From: Spirochaetia bacterium
GTDB taxonomy: Bacteria > Spirochaetota > Leptospiria > Leptospirales > Leptonemataceae
DNA length: 40,680 bases
Direction of reading: 5' to 3'
Assembly (NCBI GenBank): GCA_021413825.1
Contig: JAIOPQ010000089.1
Span: forward strand, 1 to 40,680
Within the stretch, counting starts at the first letter, position 1. The number at the start of each line of letters is the position of its first letter. This document shows, one piece after another, positions 25,536 to 33,646 of this stretch. Made by a program: the position numbers and the translations under genes. The notes under the pieces are model-generated. The model worked only from the letters and a program-made list of their open reading frames with translations, was not told the DNA's origin and did no database searches.

Positions 25536-26804
25536 TTAATCCACGCTGCTACCAGTTCCTCGGTCTAGATCGAGCCTTGAGGCGAATCCAGCCAGACTCC
25601 AGAAGATTATTACAACCTCGTCGTCCTGGAAATAGCATTGAGCAATTCCAGCCACGAAGAAAGCGATTAGTCCAAGCGAAATGATTGCAGCGTTTCTGTT
25701 ATTGGAACCAGGAGCCCGGACCATAATTGCAATGAAGCATAGGCCAGCTGGAATTCCGCCAACAGCCAGAAGGTGAAGTAAATCGTTATGCGCATGACCC
25801 GATGGGGTTGAAAGCAAATAGTACCAGATTGTGGGATGCTGGAGCGCGTAGCTCTCGCGCCATGCAAGCGTTGCATTCCCAAATGCTCCGGGTCCCGTGC
25901 CCAGAATCCAATTGTTTAAGAAGAGTTCAAAAGAGCCCGTCCACAGAATCGGGCGTTGAAAATCTGTCTGCCGACCTGCTAAGAATTCAGGATTCATCCA
26001 GACCCCAAGCAATATCAAAACCCCGGCCGAGACAAGAAATCCATACCCGGTTATGCTGCTATAATTCTTGAGCATTTGAAACAAATAGATCAATCCAGCA
26101 AACCCGAGGCCGAGTATCGCTGAACGTGTCCCGTTGATTAATAGCACCGCACAGCCTGTCAGCAAGAGTCCAATCCAGATCCAGCGATGCTTTCGTTTCT
26201 GGCCTGCTTCGAGGAAGACGAATGGTAAGATTAAGATTAGTTGCCCGGCATACGTCAGGCGAGTATTCAATAGCCCAATGGGTCTGTAGATTGCAAAATC
26301 ATGAATGACGGTGAATAAATGTTGGGTGCGCGTTTCTGAATGCGATAGAAATCCCTTCCCATATATCCAACGGGCTAAGCGATGTTCTGTAAATGCAGAG
26401 GCGGCTCCGCTTATAATAACGAGAACCGCAAATGATAGAAATCCACGATAGATTATACGGCGGTTGTCCGGGTCACGCGTAAGATAGAAAACGTTTAGAC
26501 CTGCAATACAAAGAAAGATATCGCCCGTCTCCCCGCGCACCAGATTTCTGAATGTGGACGATAGAAAGAAGTAATGAATCAGCCAATTTGCAATCAGCCA
26601 GGCAAACAGCGCAAAGCCAGCCATGAAAATTGTTGGAATTGGATCTGAAATTCTATCGCGATCTTTAGCTCGCCATGATTCAAGGAGTGCAAACAATAAG
26701 CTCAGCCCCAAAAACGACTGGGCGTAGCTGATTGAAAAGGCTGAACAGAAAATTGCAGCAGCTGCGGTTCGCGCTGCAGGCCTGAAACTAAAGAACCGTT
26801 CCAT
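25536..26804 (-). CDS. O-antigen ligase/polymerase-like membrane protein
   Basis: The 422-residue polytopic protein has about ten to twelve predicted helices. A large periplasmic loop sits before the last helices and reads ILGTGPGAFGNATLAWRESY, then PSGHAHNDLLHLLAVGGIPA. The TGPGxF and HAHNDxLHLLAxxG blocks are the signature of the Wzy/WaaL O-antigen ligase superfamily (PF04932). It could polymerise or ligate lipopolysaccharide O-chains, or glycosylate proteins. It lies 6 bases downstream of a lipoprotein gene on the same strand. The broken WecG-type gene 2 kb away belongs to the same envelope-polysaccharide theme. Confidence 0.85.
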   Translation of the reverse strand: MERFFSFRPAARTAAAAIFCSAFSISYAQSFLGLSLLFALLESWRAKDRDRISDPIPTIFMAGFALFAWLIANWLIHYFFLSSTFRNLVRGETGDIFLCIAGLNVFYLTRDPDNRRIIYRGFLSFAVLVIISGAASAFTEHRLARWIYGKGFLSHSETRTQHLFTVIHDFAIYRPIGLLNTRLTYAGQLILILPFVFLEAGQKRKHRWIWIGLLLTGCAVLLINGTRSAILGLGFAGLIYLFQMLKNYSSITGYGFLVSAGVLILLGVWMNPEFLAGRQTDFQRPILWTGSFELFLNNWILGTGPGAFGNATLAWRESYALQHPTIWYYLLSTPSGHAHNDLLHLLAVGGIPAGLCFIAIMVRAPGSNNRNAAIISLGLIAFFVAGIAQCYFQDDEVVIIFWSLAGFASRLDLDRGTGSSVD

Positions 26805-26810
26805 CCGGAA

Positions 26811-27563
26811 TTAGATTTGAACAGGGCCTGCTTCGTGATTTTTACCGGGTTCCGCTGGCAGCACTTTGATTTCCGATTTCATCCTGGTCTGTAAGTCTGC
26901 CATGGCCTGTTTGAGGAGTTGGATTGCTGAGGTTCTGAGGACTTTTGCATACTCTTCCCTGAACTGAGCGAAGGGCAGATCCCGATCATAGGGAAGTGCG
27001 TCAGCTGTTGCACTACTCTGGCGAGCATAGATCAAGCCGGCTTTCTTATGAAATATTTGAACCTGTGCCGTTGCTGTTACACTGGATGGTTTGAGCATAA
27101 CTTTTGAAGTAGAGTGATCGAGTAAAATTACAATGAAATAGTCAGCACCGATGACTGTAGCTGTGCGCAGCATCAATTCTTGTTCCGTGGGATTGCGCAC
27201 AATTGGGTTTTCATCCGGGCTTAAATAGAACTGTTCTTTGGCCGGAAATCGTCCGGCGCGAACCAGATCGTGATCCCGCACAGCTTGATCTGGAATCATT
27301 TGAAAGTGAGCGGCTTCTGCTATGAGTTTCCCTGCAATGGCTTTCAGATTGCGCGCATCTTCGTCCGTTAGAAGCGCAAACCAGGGCACTCCCTGTGAGC
27401 GCGCAACGGACACTTCACGCACCAGGCAGGTGAAAATTACAGCGGACGACTCAGCAGGAATTTGGGGAAGACCCGTGCCAGTTGGTTTACCGATTTCTAT
27501 GGGTGAAAACTGACAGGATGTAAGGAAGCCAGAAATAAGAAAAACAATGGGAACAAAACGCAT
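26811..27563 (-). CDS. lipoprotein of unknown function
   Basis: The 250-residue protein begins MRFVPIVFLISGFLTSC, a clear lipoprotein signal (Cys17). The mature part, with FTCLVREVSVARSQGVPW, TATVIGADYFIVILLDHSTS and VTATAQVQIFHKKAGLIYAR, recalls periplasmic proteins with the fold of CsgG or TolB N-domains: an Ala/Gly-Ala-Asp-Tyr strand followed by a segment describing another strand. I would not name it further. The ATG has no good Shine-Dalgarno. It is probably co-transcribed with the O-antigen ligase-like gene 6 bases downstream and diverges from thiS. Confidence 0.65.
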   Translation of the reverse strand: MRFVPIVFLISGFLTSCQFSPIEIGKPTGTGLPQIPAESSAVIFTCLVREVSVARSQGVPWFALLTDEDARNLKAIAGKLIAEAAHFQMIPDQAVRDHDLVRAGRFPAKEQFYLSPDENPIVRNPTEQELMLRTATVIGADYFIVILLDHSTSKVMLKPSSVTATAQVQIFHKKAGLIYARQSSATADALPYDRDLPFAQFREEYAKVLRTSAIQLLKQAMADLQTRMKSEIKVLPAEPGKNHEAGPVQI

Positions 27564-27644
27564 CCGCTGAAAATAAACTTTGCCGCTGTTTCGTCTATCG
27601 ACTTCTGTTTGACGGTCGGATCAACATGTAGCTGATTGCAATGT

Positions 27645-27836
27645 ATGGTAGTGAACGGCAAATCCAGTACGGTTGAGGCATCCACCCTCAGTGAGTTGCT
27701 TGAGAAGCTGGAAATAAAGGCGCAAAGTGTTGCCATCGAAATCAACGGAGAAATTCCCCGCAGAGAAAGCTGGGATTCCTTCAAGGTAAACCCGAGTGAC
27801 CGCATAGAAATAATAAAGTTTGTCGGGGGAGGTTAG
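27645..27836 (+). CDS. thiS: sulfur carrier protein ThiS
   Basis: The ATG at 27645 gives a 63-residue protein starting MVVNGKSSTV; a TTG at 27636 would add three residues. It has the ubiquitin-like ThiS pattern: VNGK near the N-terminus, TLSELLEKL in the helix, VAIEINGEIPRRESW, and the obligatory C-terminal Gly-Gly (FVGGG). The thiocarboxylated C-terminus donates sulfur for the thiazole ring of thiamine. Its stop overlaps the GTG of thiE by one base (TAGTG), so the two are coupled. Confidence 0.9.
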   Translation: MVVNGKSSTVEASTLSELLEKLEIKAQSVAIEINGEIPRRESWDSFKVNPSDRIEIIKFVGGG

Positions 27837-28504
27837 TGCTCGATCCGGTTTACCCCATACTTGATCGCAGAACGTGCGATGCCGCGAACGTAGATCCGGA
27901 TGCGCTCGTTCGAATGTGGTTGGACCTGGGAATTAAAACCTTCCAGATTCGTGATAAGCAGAATACGGAATCGGACTACATTGAGTTCGCCCGCGGCATT
28001 AAAGAGAGCTTTCCAGACGCAAGGCTGATCGCCAACGACTTTGCCCGCGCTGCTTTGAATTCAGACCAATTGTTTACGGCACTTCATCTCGGCCAGGAGG
28101 ACTGGTCCAATCTTCCTCCGGCTCTGAAAGGGGACCTGGACGCAGCGTGTAAGCGAGGCTTCAAGTTGGGGCTATCAACGCATACCTTCCAGCAATTCCA
28201 GGCAGCCGCCGGTTTGAATCTGGCCTACACTGCAATAGGCCCGGTCATGGCCACCACCTCAAAACCAGGTGGCACGGATCCTGTCGTAACGGCCATGGAG
28301 TTGGAGCAAATATTCAGGGAAGCGGCGCGGACACAAAGGCAACTTGTTGTAATTGGCGGACTTGGGGTAGGAAATCTGGAAAAAATCCTTTTCCGGGATC
28401 GTTTAGCATGGTTCCCTGAGAATCTGCGCCCGGTTCCGGCTATTATACAAGCGGCACTCAGGCGCGATGAGATCCAGGCCATGCTTGATATATTAAAGGA
28501 TTGA
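27836..28504 (+). CDS. thiE: thiamine phosphate synthase
   Basis: The 222-residue TIM-barrel protein starts with GTG, with GGGGGAGG just upstream inside thiS. Family marks are KTFQIRDKQN (phosphate/pyrimidine binding), ARLIANDF, LHLGQEDW, GLSTHTFQQF, YTAIGPVMATTSKP and VVIGGLGVGN. It condenses the hydroxymethylpyrimidine and thiazole halves of thiamine. No thiG, thiF or thiC is in the window, so thiS-thiE is a two-gene fragment of the pathway, unusual in that thiG is not next to thiS. Confidence 0.92.
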   Translation: MLDPVYPILDRRTCDAANVDPDALVRMWLDLGIKTFQIRDKQNTESDYIEFARGIKESFPDARLIANDFARAALNSDQLFTALHLGQEDWSNLPPALKGDLDAACKRGFKLGLSTHTFQQFQAAAGLNLAYTAIGPVMATTSKPGGTDPVVTAMELEQIFREAARTQRQLVVIGGLGVGNLEKILFRDRLAWFPENLRPVPAIIQAALRRDEIQAMLDILKD

Positions 28505-28548
28505 GGAAAGATCATTGACTGGATGCAAGCGTGACATAATCTGCACGG

Positions 28549-29207
28549 ATGACCATGGCTGTAACTGAGCCGGAAACATATTCCTCGGCCCGCGAAGATC
28601 GGGACTATCTGCTTGAGTATAAATCGGTGTATTTGCTTTCGCTCCGGCGCGAAAGCATTCTTGACGTACCTATAGACAATGTCTCCAGGGATGAAGCCGT
28701 AGCCGTAATCCTGGATCTGGTTGAAAAGAAGCGTGGACCCCACGCAGTAATATTTGCTGATCCGGTAAAACTCTCCTTCATGCGTCCTGGGCGCAAGCTG
28801 CACTGGATTGCGGAACTTGCAAAAGTAATTTTGCCAGACGGTGCTGGTCTTGGTTGGGCTTCGCGCATGCTTCATCGTCCATACGCGCGGAGCTAGTCAG
28901 GCAGGCGCTCAAGAAGTCTGCACCAGATATTATTTTTCTTGGAATGGGATTCCCAACGCAAGAGAAATGGTTTAGAGATAATACTGAATTTCTCAGTCGC
29001 GCAGTTGTAATTTGCGTGGACGGTTCATTTGATGTTTTGTCAGGAAATGAAAAGAAAGCTCCTGACTGGGCTCAAGTTCATGGAATGGCATGGTTCTGGC
29101 GTACTATTACAAGGCCATACAGGATTGTGCGTTTTCTTAGAATGATCCGTTTCTATCTGTCTGTCATTTTCAGGAATCTGAAAATGCGCAGCAGCAAGAG
29201 CGCATAG
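28549..29207 (+). pseudogene. WecG/TagA/CpsF-family glycosyltransferase, broken by internal deletion and frameshift
   Basis: The first reading frame (28549-28896) gives the family N-terminus, with ILDVPIDNVSRDEAV and VILPDGAGLGWASRMLHRP, then stops. A second frame overlapping it (from about 28885, ending 29207) gives the family C-terminus: APDIIFLGMGFPTQEKWF, VCVDGSFDVLSG, KKAPDWAQVHGMAWFWR. Relatives have roughly 50-70 residues between the WASR and the DIIFLGMG blocks, including the VPGTD and LLGG glycine-rich motifs. They are missing here, and the remaining parts are out of frame. Intact members transfer N-acetylmannosamine to lipid-linked GlcNAc in surface polysaccharide synthesis. As written no full product can be made. 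The lesion may be real or an assembly gap. Confidence 0.8.
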
Positions 29208-29273
29208 CGTTCTCTAGACTGCCTTCCATCAGCACTACGGAGATCCTGACCTGGGCCTCCGCTTGCACTGTAA

Positions 29274-32200
29274 CTATTTCTTTTTCTCGCTCAGGGTAGG
29301 GAGCATAGGAGAAATCCAATCGTCAAGAATTGGATCCTTCTTTCGCATTCCAGGTCTAAACGCAAGTTGTAGATTCGCGCGGGCGATTTCATTATCCTCA
29401 TCTACCTTACGCGCTGATTCGATCGATTTCCAGTAGTATTTTAGGGAGTTCTTTTCGAGATCCTGCAGGCTCCTGCGCGATGCACCGCGCTGTGTTCCCT
29501 CATTGAACTCCTTTTCGTAGACTGCCCCAAGGTTATTATAAAGAGCTGCCAGGGTCAAAAAGAGTTTCTGATGTTCTGGATCTTCCGGGACTGCGTGATC
29601 GAGCATGGCAAGTTTACGTTCCAGGTCGTCCTGAATCTTGAGATAATCGCCAAGTGCGGATCGAGTCTGATCCGTATAATAGTAGGAATTGGCCCTGGCC
29701 ATGAGCAGAACGGGGTCTGAATAATTGCCCGCAAAGATATCCTGCAAATCTTCCCATTGCTGCAATGCACTTTCGAAATCTGCAGACGTGTAGTCAATCC
29801 AACCGCTCCAGTAGATTGCTTCAACTTTTGCCCGCGGATCACGAACTTTCTGTTTGAGGGCTTCATCGAAGTAATCGCGTGCCTGGGTCAAGAGTTCACG
29901 ACGTTTCTGGGTTTCTGACGTTTCTGTGGCTGTTCCGCGATCCGGATAGATTCTAGTATCAGCAAATGCTTCTTTGTTTTCGCGCGGAGAGCCGGCATAA
30001 CGCAAGAACAGGAGCGATCCTAAGTCGTAATACATTAAACCGACATCCCCAGCAATCAAGGTCTCGTCTTCCGGTCTGGCGCCGTATTCGTCCTTGAACT
30101 GATTATGAAGTTCAAGGGATTTCTTAAAGTACTCTTCCGCTTTGGTAAAATCCAGATTCCCTCGGTAATACGCGCCCATTTCGCGCACTGCCAGGTAATG
30201 GCGTGGATCATACTGATGAGCATTCTGGAACTGGCGAAGCGCCCGGAGGCTTTCTTTCTGACGAGTCAAGAAACGACCACGCTGATAGAAACCTTCGCCG
30301 TAGCTTGCACCCTCAATTACTTCTCCGTCACGCTCTTCTGTCTTGTTAAACACTACTTCAAGCAAGTGGGTTGCATTGTCGTCTATCGTCATGCCGTTAA
30401 CAGCATTTACAGGATCAACCTGGTAGCGAATTCTAAGGTCATCTTCGTTCAGGTCAATATAGAATCCCGCGAGCTTTGTTAGCAGGTAAATTGGCATGTC
30501 CTTTTCTATGCCAAGGGATTGGATCAGTCTATGACGACCGATTACATAACGTGGATCTTCATTTTCACGCCAGACCTCAATGTATGTATTAAGAAGGCCT
30601 GCGTGGCCCTTGATTTCGCCCGGAAACTTTTCCAGGATCTTGTTGTATTCGCGAGCTGCTGAAGTGAATTCTTTCTTGTTGTAATAAACCTCACCAATGC
30701 CGGCACGCGCGTCAATGTCGTCTGGCATTTCCATGAGAGTGAGAATCAGGCGATAGTAGTCGATTCCAAGCTCATCGTTTTTGTATTTCTGCCCCTCTGC
30801 GCGTTTGGTAAAGCTCTGCGCGCTGTGCGAATGGAATTTGCCAAGGGACAAAATTGTCTGCTTATCGAGCTTACCATCGCGCAGACGTGTAACAGTATAG
30901 GCTCCGGGAATCTCAAGCCTGCGACGAGTATTCTCGCGGTCGAGAAAGTCCACTGTCCCGCCTTTTGCAAATTCAGCAGGAGAGGGGAACTTGCCACCGT
31001 CGCGAAGGCGAATCAATGGTGCACGACTCCCCGGATCAGTCCAGTCGTAGGCTGGGTCAACTTTTCCAAATAGTTTGGTGAATGCATCGTCATAGAATCC
31101 GGCGCGAAGCATGGCCAGCCCATAGCGATTCATCATGTCAGCGTCAAAGGTTCCTGAGTCAGAAAGGGCCTTTTGGTAGAACATTTCTGCGCGCTTTTTG
31201 TGTTCTTCTTTTTCGTTTCCGGCAGTGATGGATGCCAGGGCCAATTCTTTGAGGCCTTCTTTATAGGTTCCAGATATAGAGAATCGTTTATATAAGAGCA
31301 GTGTTCCAAACAAAAATGAAACGCCTACAAGACCGCCCAGGACTGCAAAAAGTGTGAATCGCGCTTTCTTGCGTCGCCCGGCCAGTTCTTCCGGACTCAT
31401 GCCGTCTGCATAAATAATCTGAATGCCGTCTTTTCTGAATTGCGGCGGAGTCAGATCAGGTCTGTAGCCAATGCGTGGCTCAAGGAAGTCTGCAATCGAT
31501 TCAGGGTTTGCCTGATCGATTAGCATATGCATTACAAGCTGCTGGTCGGGACGCGAAATCTTTTCTTCTACAATTGCATTTACAATCGCCTTTTTGAGAG
31601 CAGGCGGAATGTCATCGAGTGCTGTGCGAATTTTCGCCAGGTCTTCATCGCTGAAATCGTCACCAATTCCCTGGGCAAGATTGGCCTGCTTTGTCATGTC
31701 AGCAAGTTCGCTTGAATCCAGTAGATCGGCCGCACTTCCGGAACCTGCGTCAGGCGACGATGAGAAGTCATCTTGAAGGCCGCTTAAATCGTTTGAAAAA
31801 TCACCAAAATCGCCTGGGGCGTCTGTGGCAGTCGCTGTTGCATCCGGCATGTCTGCCCCAGCAGTGGGCGCGAAATCCGCGTCGCTTAGCCCGGAATCTC
31901 CAAAGTCGCTTGCTGCAGGGGCTAGATCAGCAAATCCACCGCCGGAATCATCACCAAAGTCCGATGTCTCCATTGGCGTTGAGTCAGAGATGCCAATTGC
32001 ATCCTCAAATGCTGCGTCAGTGTTTGCAAAATCATCGCCACCACCGAACGGGTCGCCCGCAGCGTCATCAGTGCCACCTGCATCCGCTGTGGCAGGTGTA
32101 TCAAAATCAAATCCACCTCCCTCAGCGGCGTCGGAGGGAGTTTCAAGATCAAACGAGGGCGCGCTTTCCCCGGATGGTGTTGCAAACGGGTCGGTCTCGA

Positions 32201-32741
32201 GGGAAAGGCCGTCGTCCGGTGCGCCAAAATCTTCGGTTGGAGGTTCAGTCGTCTCAAAAGAAGGATCGGCAAAATTATCTGGAGGGAAATCCGTATCAGA
32301 GCTTGCGCCTGTGTCTGCTAAATCACTTTGTTGCGTTTCTGGAAGCGCCGGCTCTTGAAGCGTTGGAGTGTCATCGAATGCGAAATCATCGCCGCCTGCG
32401 GGCGTTGCGAATGGATCTGCAGCATCTGCGCTAGCTTCTGTGCCTGTGTCCATGTCAGGAAGCGGATCAGAATCAAACGAGAAATCGGAAGCGTCGCCTG
32501 CGTCTGCAGGGGGAGCGGTAATATCTGCGGCTTCAGGTGTTTCAGCAACTTCCGGTGGCGCACTTTCTGCGCCCGGTTCTGGCTCTTCGTCGACTGCAAG
32601 GATTTTTTCTACTTCCTGCATGTCAGATTTGAACTGATCAGACATGGGGAAGAATGCAGGGCTACCCTGGGCGAGCGGTTCGAGCAAGCTCTGGACTTGC
32701 GCCGTCTCTTCAGGAGTCAGTTCGATCTTTTCTTCAGCCAC
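29274..32741 (-). CDS. large bitopic TPR protein resembling flagellar collar protein FlcA
   Basis: The 1155-residue protein starts with GTG 32741. Residues 50-350 are very acidic and Ala/Asp/Phe-rich (repeats of the type DPFATPxG, DFGD), presumably disordered. Residues 355-455 form a conserved-looking helical domain (FSDEDLAKIRTALDDIPPAL, then KAIVNAIVEEKISRPDQQ). A single membrane helix follows at about residues 460-482 (FTLFAVLGGLVGVSFLFGTL). The rest is a TPR array (YNKKEFTSAAREYNKILEKF, FTKAEEYFKKSLELHNQF) facing the periplasm. This layout and the domain before the helix recall FlcA of Borrelia and its treponemal and leptospiral relatives, which builds the periplasmic collar of the flagellar motor. 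I hold the family call at moderate confidence. The gene is monocistronic and diverges from the E-set protein gene. Confidence 0.65.
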   Translation of the reverse strand: MAEEKIELTPEETAQVQSLLEPLAQGSPAFFPMSDQFKSDMQEVEKILAVDEEPEPGAESAPPEVAETPEAADITAPPADAGDASDFSFDSDPLPDMDTGTEASADAADPFATPAGGDDFAFDDTPTLQEPALPETQQSDLADTGASSDTDFPPDNFADPSFETTEPPTEDFGAPDDGLSLETDPFATPSGESAPSFDLETPSDAAEGGGFDFDTPATADAGGTDDAAGDPFGGGDDFANTDAAFEDAIGISDSTPMETSDFGDDSGGGFADLAPAASDFGDSGLSDADFAPTAGADMPDATATATDAPGDFGDFSNDLSGLQDDFSSSPDAGSGSAADLLDSSELADMTKQANLAQGIGDDFSDEDLAKIRTALDDIPPALKKAIVNAIVEEKISRPDQQLVMHMLIDQANPESIADFLEPRIGYRPDLTPPQFRKDGIQIIYADGMSPEELAGRRKKARFTLFAVLGGLVGVSFLFGTLLLYKRFSISGTYKEGLKELALASITAGNEKEEHKKRAEMFYQKALSDSGTFDADMMNRYGLAMLRAGFYDDAFTKLFGKVDPAYDWTDPGSRAPLIRLRDGGKFPSPAEFAKGGTVDFLDRENTRRRLEIPGAYTVTRLRDGKLDKQTILSLGKFHSHSAQSFTKRAEGQKYKNDELGIDYYRLILTLMEMPDDIDARAGIGEVYYNKKEFTSAAREYNKILEKFPGEIKGHAGLLNTYIEVWRENEDPRYVIGRHRLIQSLGIEKDMPIYLLTKLAGFYIDLNEDDLRIRYQVDPVNAVNGMTIDDNATHLLEVVFNKTEERDGEVIEGASYGEGFYQRGRFLTRQKESLRALRQFQNAHQYDPRHYLAVREMGAYYRGNLDFTKAEEYFKKSLELHNQFKDEYGARPEDETLIAGDVGLMYYDLGSLLFLRYAGSPRENKEAFADTRIYPDRGTATETSETQKRRELLTQARDYFDEALKQKVRDPRAKVEAIYWSGWIDYTSADFESALQQWEDLQDIFAGNYSDPVLLMARANSYYYTDQTRSALGDYLKIQDDLERKLAMLDHAVPEDPEHQKLFLTLAALYNNLGAVYEKEFNEGTQRGASRRSLQDLEKNSLKYYWKSIESARKVDEDNEIARANLQLAFRPGMRKKDPILDDWISPMLPTLSEKKK

Positions 32742-32803
32742 AGTAATACACTACAGGAATATGCTTAAGGGATTGCCCTTTCATTATCGACACATTATGG
32801 TAG

Positions 32804-33646
32804 ATGATCCTCAAAGCATTTTCCGTTGTGGCCGCTCTCTTTCTTTTTTCTGGAGCAATTTTCCCCGAAGACTGGGTCGGTTCTTACGACTCGGCAGCCA
32901 TCGAGGAGCATCAGGGCGACGTGCCCGTGTATCCACTTTCGCGCATCGAGAACCTCAGGAAACCAATTTCTCCAAGATACGTTCGGGTTCTGGACTGGAA
33001 AACCTATGGCGAAGGCGGAAAATTGCTTCAAAAAGGGATTCTTTTCACCTACCAGGCCCTGCGCTCCTCTGATGTGGCTCTGGCCGGCGATTTCAGCGGC
33101 TGGCAGGGGCTTTCCATGAAGCGGAACAAGAACGGAATCTTCTACTACATCTTGCCTGTGCGCGAAACCGAAGAGGGCAGACGCATCTTTACCTATCGCT
33201 ATAAGTTCTTGTCCGGTGGCATCTGGTTTCCTGATCCTTCGAATCGCGTTCGCACGGATGACGGTCTTGGTGGATCCGTTTCAGTTTACGAGCTAGAACA
33301 AGAGGACATCAACCGCCAGATAACCCTGCGAACCCTGCGCGAAAAGAAGCCGGGTCGTGAACGCTTGATTGAGTTTGCTGTCCATGAAGGGGCACTGGCA
33401 CGCGCACTTCGCAAGTCCAACGTGAAGAACGTTTCAATTGTAGGCGATTTCAATTCCTGGAATCCGGATCATGACTGGATGAACCGCGGGGAAGATGGAG
33501 TCTATCGCCTGCGTCTACGTCTTTCCCCTGGCGAATATTCGTATCGCCTGGTTGTGGACGGAAATTGGATTTTAGATCCATTCAATCCTGAAACGAGAAA
33601 ACATTTGAAGCTAGAAGATCTTGTATCTTATGCAGTGATTCGCTAA
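32804..33646 (+). CDS. exported protein with two glycogen-binding-type E-set domains
   Basis: The 280-residue protein has a signal peptide (MILKAFSVVAALFLFSGAIF). Two E-set/CBM48-like beta-sandwich domains follow. The first, about residues 80-165, has VALAGDFSGWQGLSMKRNKN, FYYILPV and YRYKFLSGGIWFPDP. The second, about residues 180-280, has VSIVGDFNSWNPDHDWMNRG, YRLRLRLSPGEYSYRLVVDG and WILDPFNP. This fold occurs in glycogen-branching enzymes and AMPK beta subunits, where it binds alpha-glucans. Here it stands alone, without a catalytic domain, and is exported. It is the first gene of a tight set with the M23 protein (overlap TAATG) and the PAP2_C protein. A cell-envelope role is an inference from these neighbours. 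Confidence 0.75.
   Translation: MILKAFSVVAALFLFSGAIFPEDWVGSYDSAAIEEHQGDVPVYPLSRIENLRKPISPRYVRVLDWKTYGEGGKLLQKGILFTYQALRSSDVALAGDFSGWQGLSMKRNKNGIFYYILPVRETEEGRRIFTYRYKFLSGGIWFPDPSNRVRTDDGLGGSVSVYELEQEDINRQITLRTLREKKPGRERLIEFAVHEGALARALRKSNVKNVSIVGDFNSWNPDHDWMNRGEDGVYRLRLRLSPGEYSYRLVVDGNWILDPFNPETRKHLKLEDLVSYAVIR

Noticed and set aside
31691..32434. A 247-codon plus-strand frame opposite the acidic arm of the FlcA-like protein
   Set aside because: It is Arg/Gln/Leu/His-rich and has no domain; it is the antisense image of Asp/Ala/Ser repeats.
32777..32805. TTGCCC - 17 bases - TATGGT as promoter of the E-set gene
   Set aside because: The -10 would end two bases before the start codon, placing transcription start inside the gene; the match is likely chance.
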